From assembly GCF_027570035.1 (NCBI RefSeq), contig NZ_JAKMUU010000008.1, forward strand, positions 1 to 58,792: a DNA stretch of 58,792 bases, written 5' to 3'. Source of the stretch: Corynebacterium curieae (lineage in GTDB: Bacteria > Actinomycetota > Actinomycetes > Mycobacteriales > Mycobacteriaceae). Shown here piece by piece: positions 57,280-58,792 of the stretch. The position numbers and the translations under genes are program-made. The notes below the pieces were generated by a model. That model did no database searches, was not told the DNA's origin, and was given only the letters and a program-made list of their open reading frames with translations. The number at the start of each line of letters is the position of its first letter. Within the stretch, counting starts at the first letter, position 1.

Positions 57280-58757
57280 AACCAGTCTGCCGCACCGCAG
57301 TAGCCCTTGGCGCCGCCGGACTCATTGGCCTCGGCGCACTTCCCACAATGGACGGTGCTCCCTTTAGCCCCGCCACCGCCTACGCAGAAGAATCTGCAGA
57401 AGCGTGCTCTGCGAGCGACTTTGATCTCATTACTAGGGGCCACCAAGACATGGCACTCAGCGGCGATTCCGGCGATTTAAGCTTTACGGTCAAAGATGAT
57501 GCCAAGAGTATCGAGCATGACTCTGGGACCTTTGCTTTTGAAGTTTCTGATGACCTTCAGCAGCCGCTATCTGAGCTCGGCGATAGTTCCTTGCCTGAGC
57601 GAGGCTGGGTTCTGCCGCAAACGCAGGACCCCAATGCTCCCTGGCTGGGCTTTAACACCCAGGAGCTCTCCCAAGATCTCCTCGCCGCTGATGACACCGC
57701 TACCTGGAGCATGGCTATCGCACACGGCCCAGACGATGGCCGCATCGTCGCTTACCAAGTGGACTTAGGCGGCCCCAAGGTGCTTATGGATACTGAAGAT
57801 GGCTCTGCCTGGAATTACCCCGGCAATTCTCATTCCCACCCGGCTTTTGCCTTCACCGAGCCCGGAGCCTACGCGGTGAGCTTTACTTTTGAGCTTCCCG
57901 ACGGCTCCCGCCACCATCTCCATGCTGGCTTCCTCGTCGGTGAGCATGCGCAGGCCAAAGAACTGTGCGGCGTGGACTATACCGATGCGAATGCTGCAAC
58001 CGGTTCTGCCGGCAGCGCGGATAGCCGCCCCAAGCAGTTGGAAAAAGACATCAAGGAGGTAGACAAGTCCATCGTCGGGTTGGACAAAGAACTCGATAAG
58101 ACCTTGCAGGAGGGCCAAAGGTTCCTCGACGGCGGTAAGCCACAAGAAGAAGACAAAAGCAAGGGCTCCGGCCAGGACGACGCGCGAAGAGACAAGCGCG
58201 CCACCCACAAGGAGGTAAAGAAAACGGGAAAGGCCAGTGCGCCAGAAAAATCCCGCTCCACGACATCAGGCCAATCGACTGCCACTGCGCAAAAGTTTAG
58301 TTCTGGTGCAATGACTACAACCCATCATTCGGATAGCCGTGTCAACGATTCTGCATCCACTGCAAAATCGGGCAACGGTTCATCTACTGTCTCGCGCCGC
58401 TCCACTTCCACCAGCGGTTCTTCCTATTCGTCCAACAAAAAGTCCGGCGGCACGAAGGACGCAAAGTCTGCTTCTCGTACGAAGCCCAAATCCGCGGACT
58501 CCCCCAGTCCACAGCATGTTCCGGATGCAACCGGCGCACAGAGCAAGGACAGCAAGAATGTGCTGACTAATGCCGCCGCGCATACCTCTACCTTGGCCAA
58601 AAGCAGCTTCTGGGCAGGCCTTTTAGCCGGACTGGGCGCATTCGCCTTGGTACTCGGCATCGGCCTTTTGGCCTATGTCCAGTTCTTCCGCAAAAAGAAG
58701 ACTCCAAACCAGCAACCGGACAATGATTCCACGGCCCATATACCGCGCGTCGATTAG
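57276..58757 (+). CDS. Anchored-repeat protein with coiled coil and Ser/Thr/Lys-rich stalk
   Basis: The 493-residue protein has a signal peptide (to about residue 36), one module (about 42-235; GWVLPQTQDPNAPWLGFNTQ and HSHPAFAFTEPGAY), a short coiled-coil-like segment (about 255-290, LEKDIKEVDKSIVGLDKELDK), a long Ser/Thr/Lys-rich stalk and a final membrane segment (about 445-470) with a basic tail. The start overlaps the permease stop by four bases. It probably ends the operon; no terminator is visible before the window ends. Confidence 0.85.
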   Translation: MKPVCRTAVALGAAGLIGLGALPTMDGAPFSPATAYAEESAEACSASDFDLITRGHQDMALSGDSGDLSFTVKDDAKSIEHDSGTFAFEVSDDLQQPLSELGDSSLPERGWVLPQTQDPNAPWLGFNTQELSQDLLAADDTATWSMAIAHGPDDGRIVAYQVDLGGPKVLMDTEDGSAWNYPGNSHSHPAFAFTEPGAYAVSFTFELPDGSRHHLHAGFLVGEHAQAKELCGVDYTDANAATGSAGSADSRPKQLEKDIKEVDKSIVGLDKELDKTLQEGQRFLDGGKPQEEDKSKGSGQDDARRDKRATHKEVKKTGKASAPEKSRSTTSGQSTATAQKFSSGAMTTTHHSDSRVNDSASTAKSGNGSSTVSRRSTSTSGSSYSSNKKSGGTKDAKSASRTKPKSADSPSPQHVPDATGAQSKDSKNVLTNAAAHTSTLAKSSFWAGLLAGLGAFALVLGIGLLAYVQFFRKKKTPNQQPDNDSTAHIPRVD

Positions 58758-58792
58758 CGCAGAGCTGGCTAACGAAAATAGAAAAGCCCAGG

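Overview
The window reads as chromosomal DNA of a Corynebacterium of moderate GC content. The evidence is a set of corynebacterial hallmark genes in characteristic order: the glucose PTS permease PtsG near rpsA and polA; a recG, rsmD, coaD, thiL, ung, ddl, gpsA housekeeping cluster; leuCD divergent from the IclR-type regulator LtbR; and tRNA-Gln/tRNA-Glu beside gltX. The species is not resolved from sequence alone.

Layout. 0-13 kb: ptsG, rpsA, a methyltransferase, an RDD membrane protein, an AlkZ-like glycosylase gene broken by one in-frame stop, polA, a tRNA-Leu(CAA) with a short variable loop, small membrane proteins and a secreted metallophosphoesterase with a LamG-like domain. 13-17 kb: a DUF368 lipid-carrier flippase gene joined by start/stop overlap to a polar amino-acid ABC transporter (lipoprotein, permease, ATPase). 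16.6-28 kb: housekeeping genes mostly on the minus strand (TauE/SafE, coaD, rsmD, a biotinyl-like mini-protein, recG, a DAK2 kinase-like protein, ung, thiL, ddl, gpsA) with a duplicated DUF3515 protein and a MutT1-like Nudix/phosphatase fusion on plus. 28-37.5 kb: leuDC and ltbR around a candidate operator, a His-rich metal-binding protein, and a tandem pair of YhgE/Pip membrane proteins.

37.5-47 kb is an accessory region with looser coding density: a two-gene unit of a DUF6932 nucleotidyltransferase-like protein and an unrecognised partner; a PD-(D/E)xK-like protein; about 0.8 kb of noncoding DNA with repeated GTAGGR motifs; a winged-helix protein of unknown function; a heavily decayed gene; a small HTH regulator; a DDE transposase-like gene killed by a frameshift and a stop; and two identical tRNA-Glu genes at the right edge. 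No integrase is visible.

49-58.8 kb is the most distinctive block: seven tightly packed plus-strand genes behind a promoter with two Zur-like palindromes. It encodes a ZnuABC-type transporter of the anchored-repeat type, together with four exported proteins carrying the same roughly 180-residue actinobacterial surface module (choice-of-anchor M / TIGR03769-like). The substrate-binding lipoprotein itself has one of these modules inserted between its metal-ligand histidines. I infer a surface-displayed metal (probably zinc) capture and relay system: cell-surface repeat proteins, then the hybrid lipoprotein, then the permease and ATPase. These families exist in domain databases, but the mechanism is, to my knowledge, essentially undescribed.
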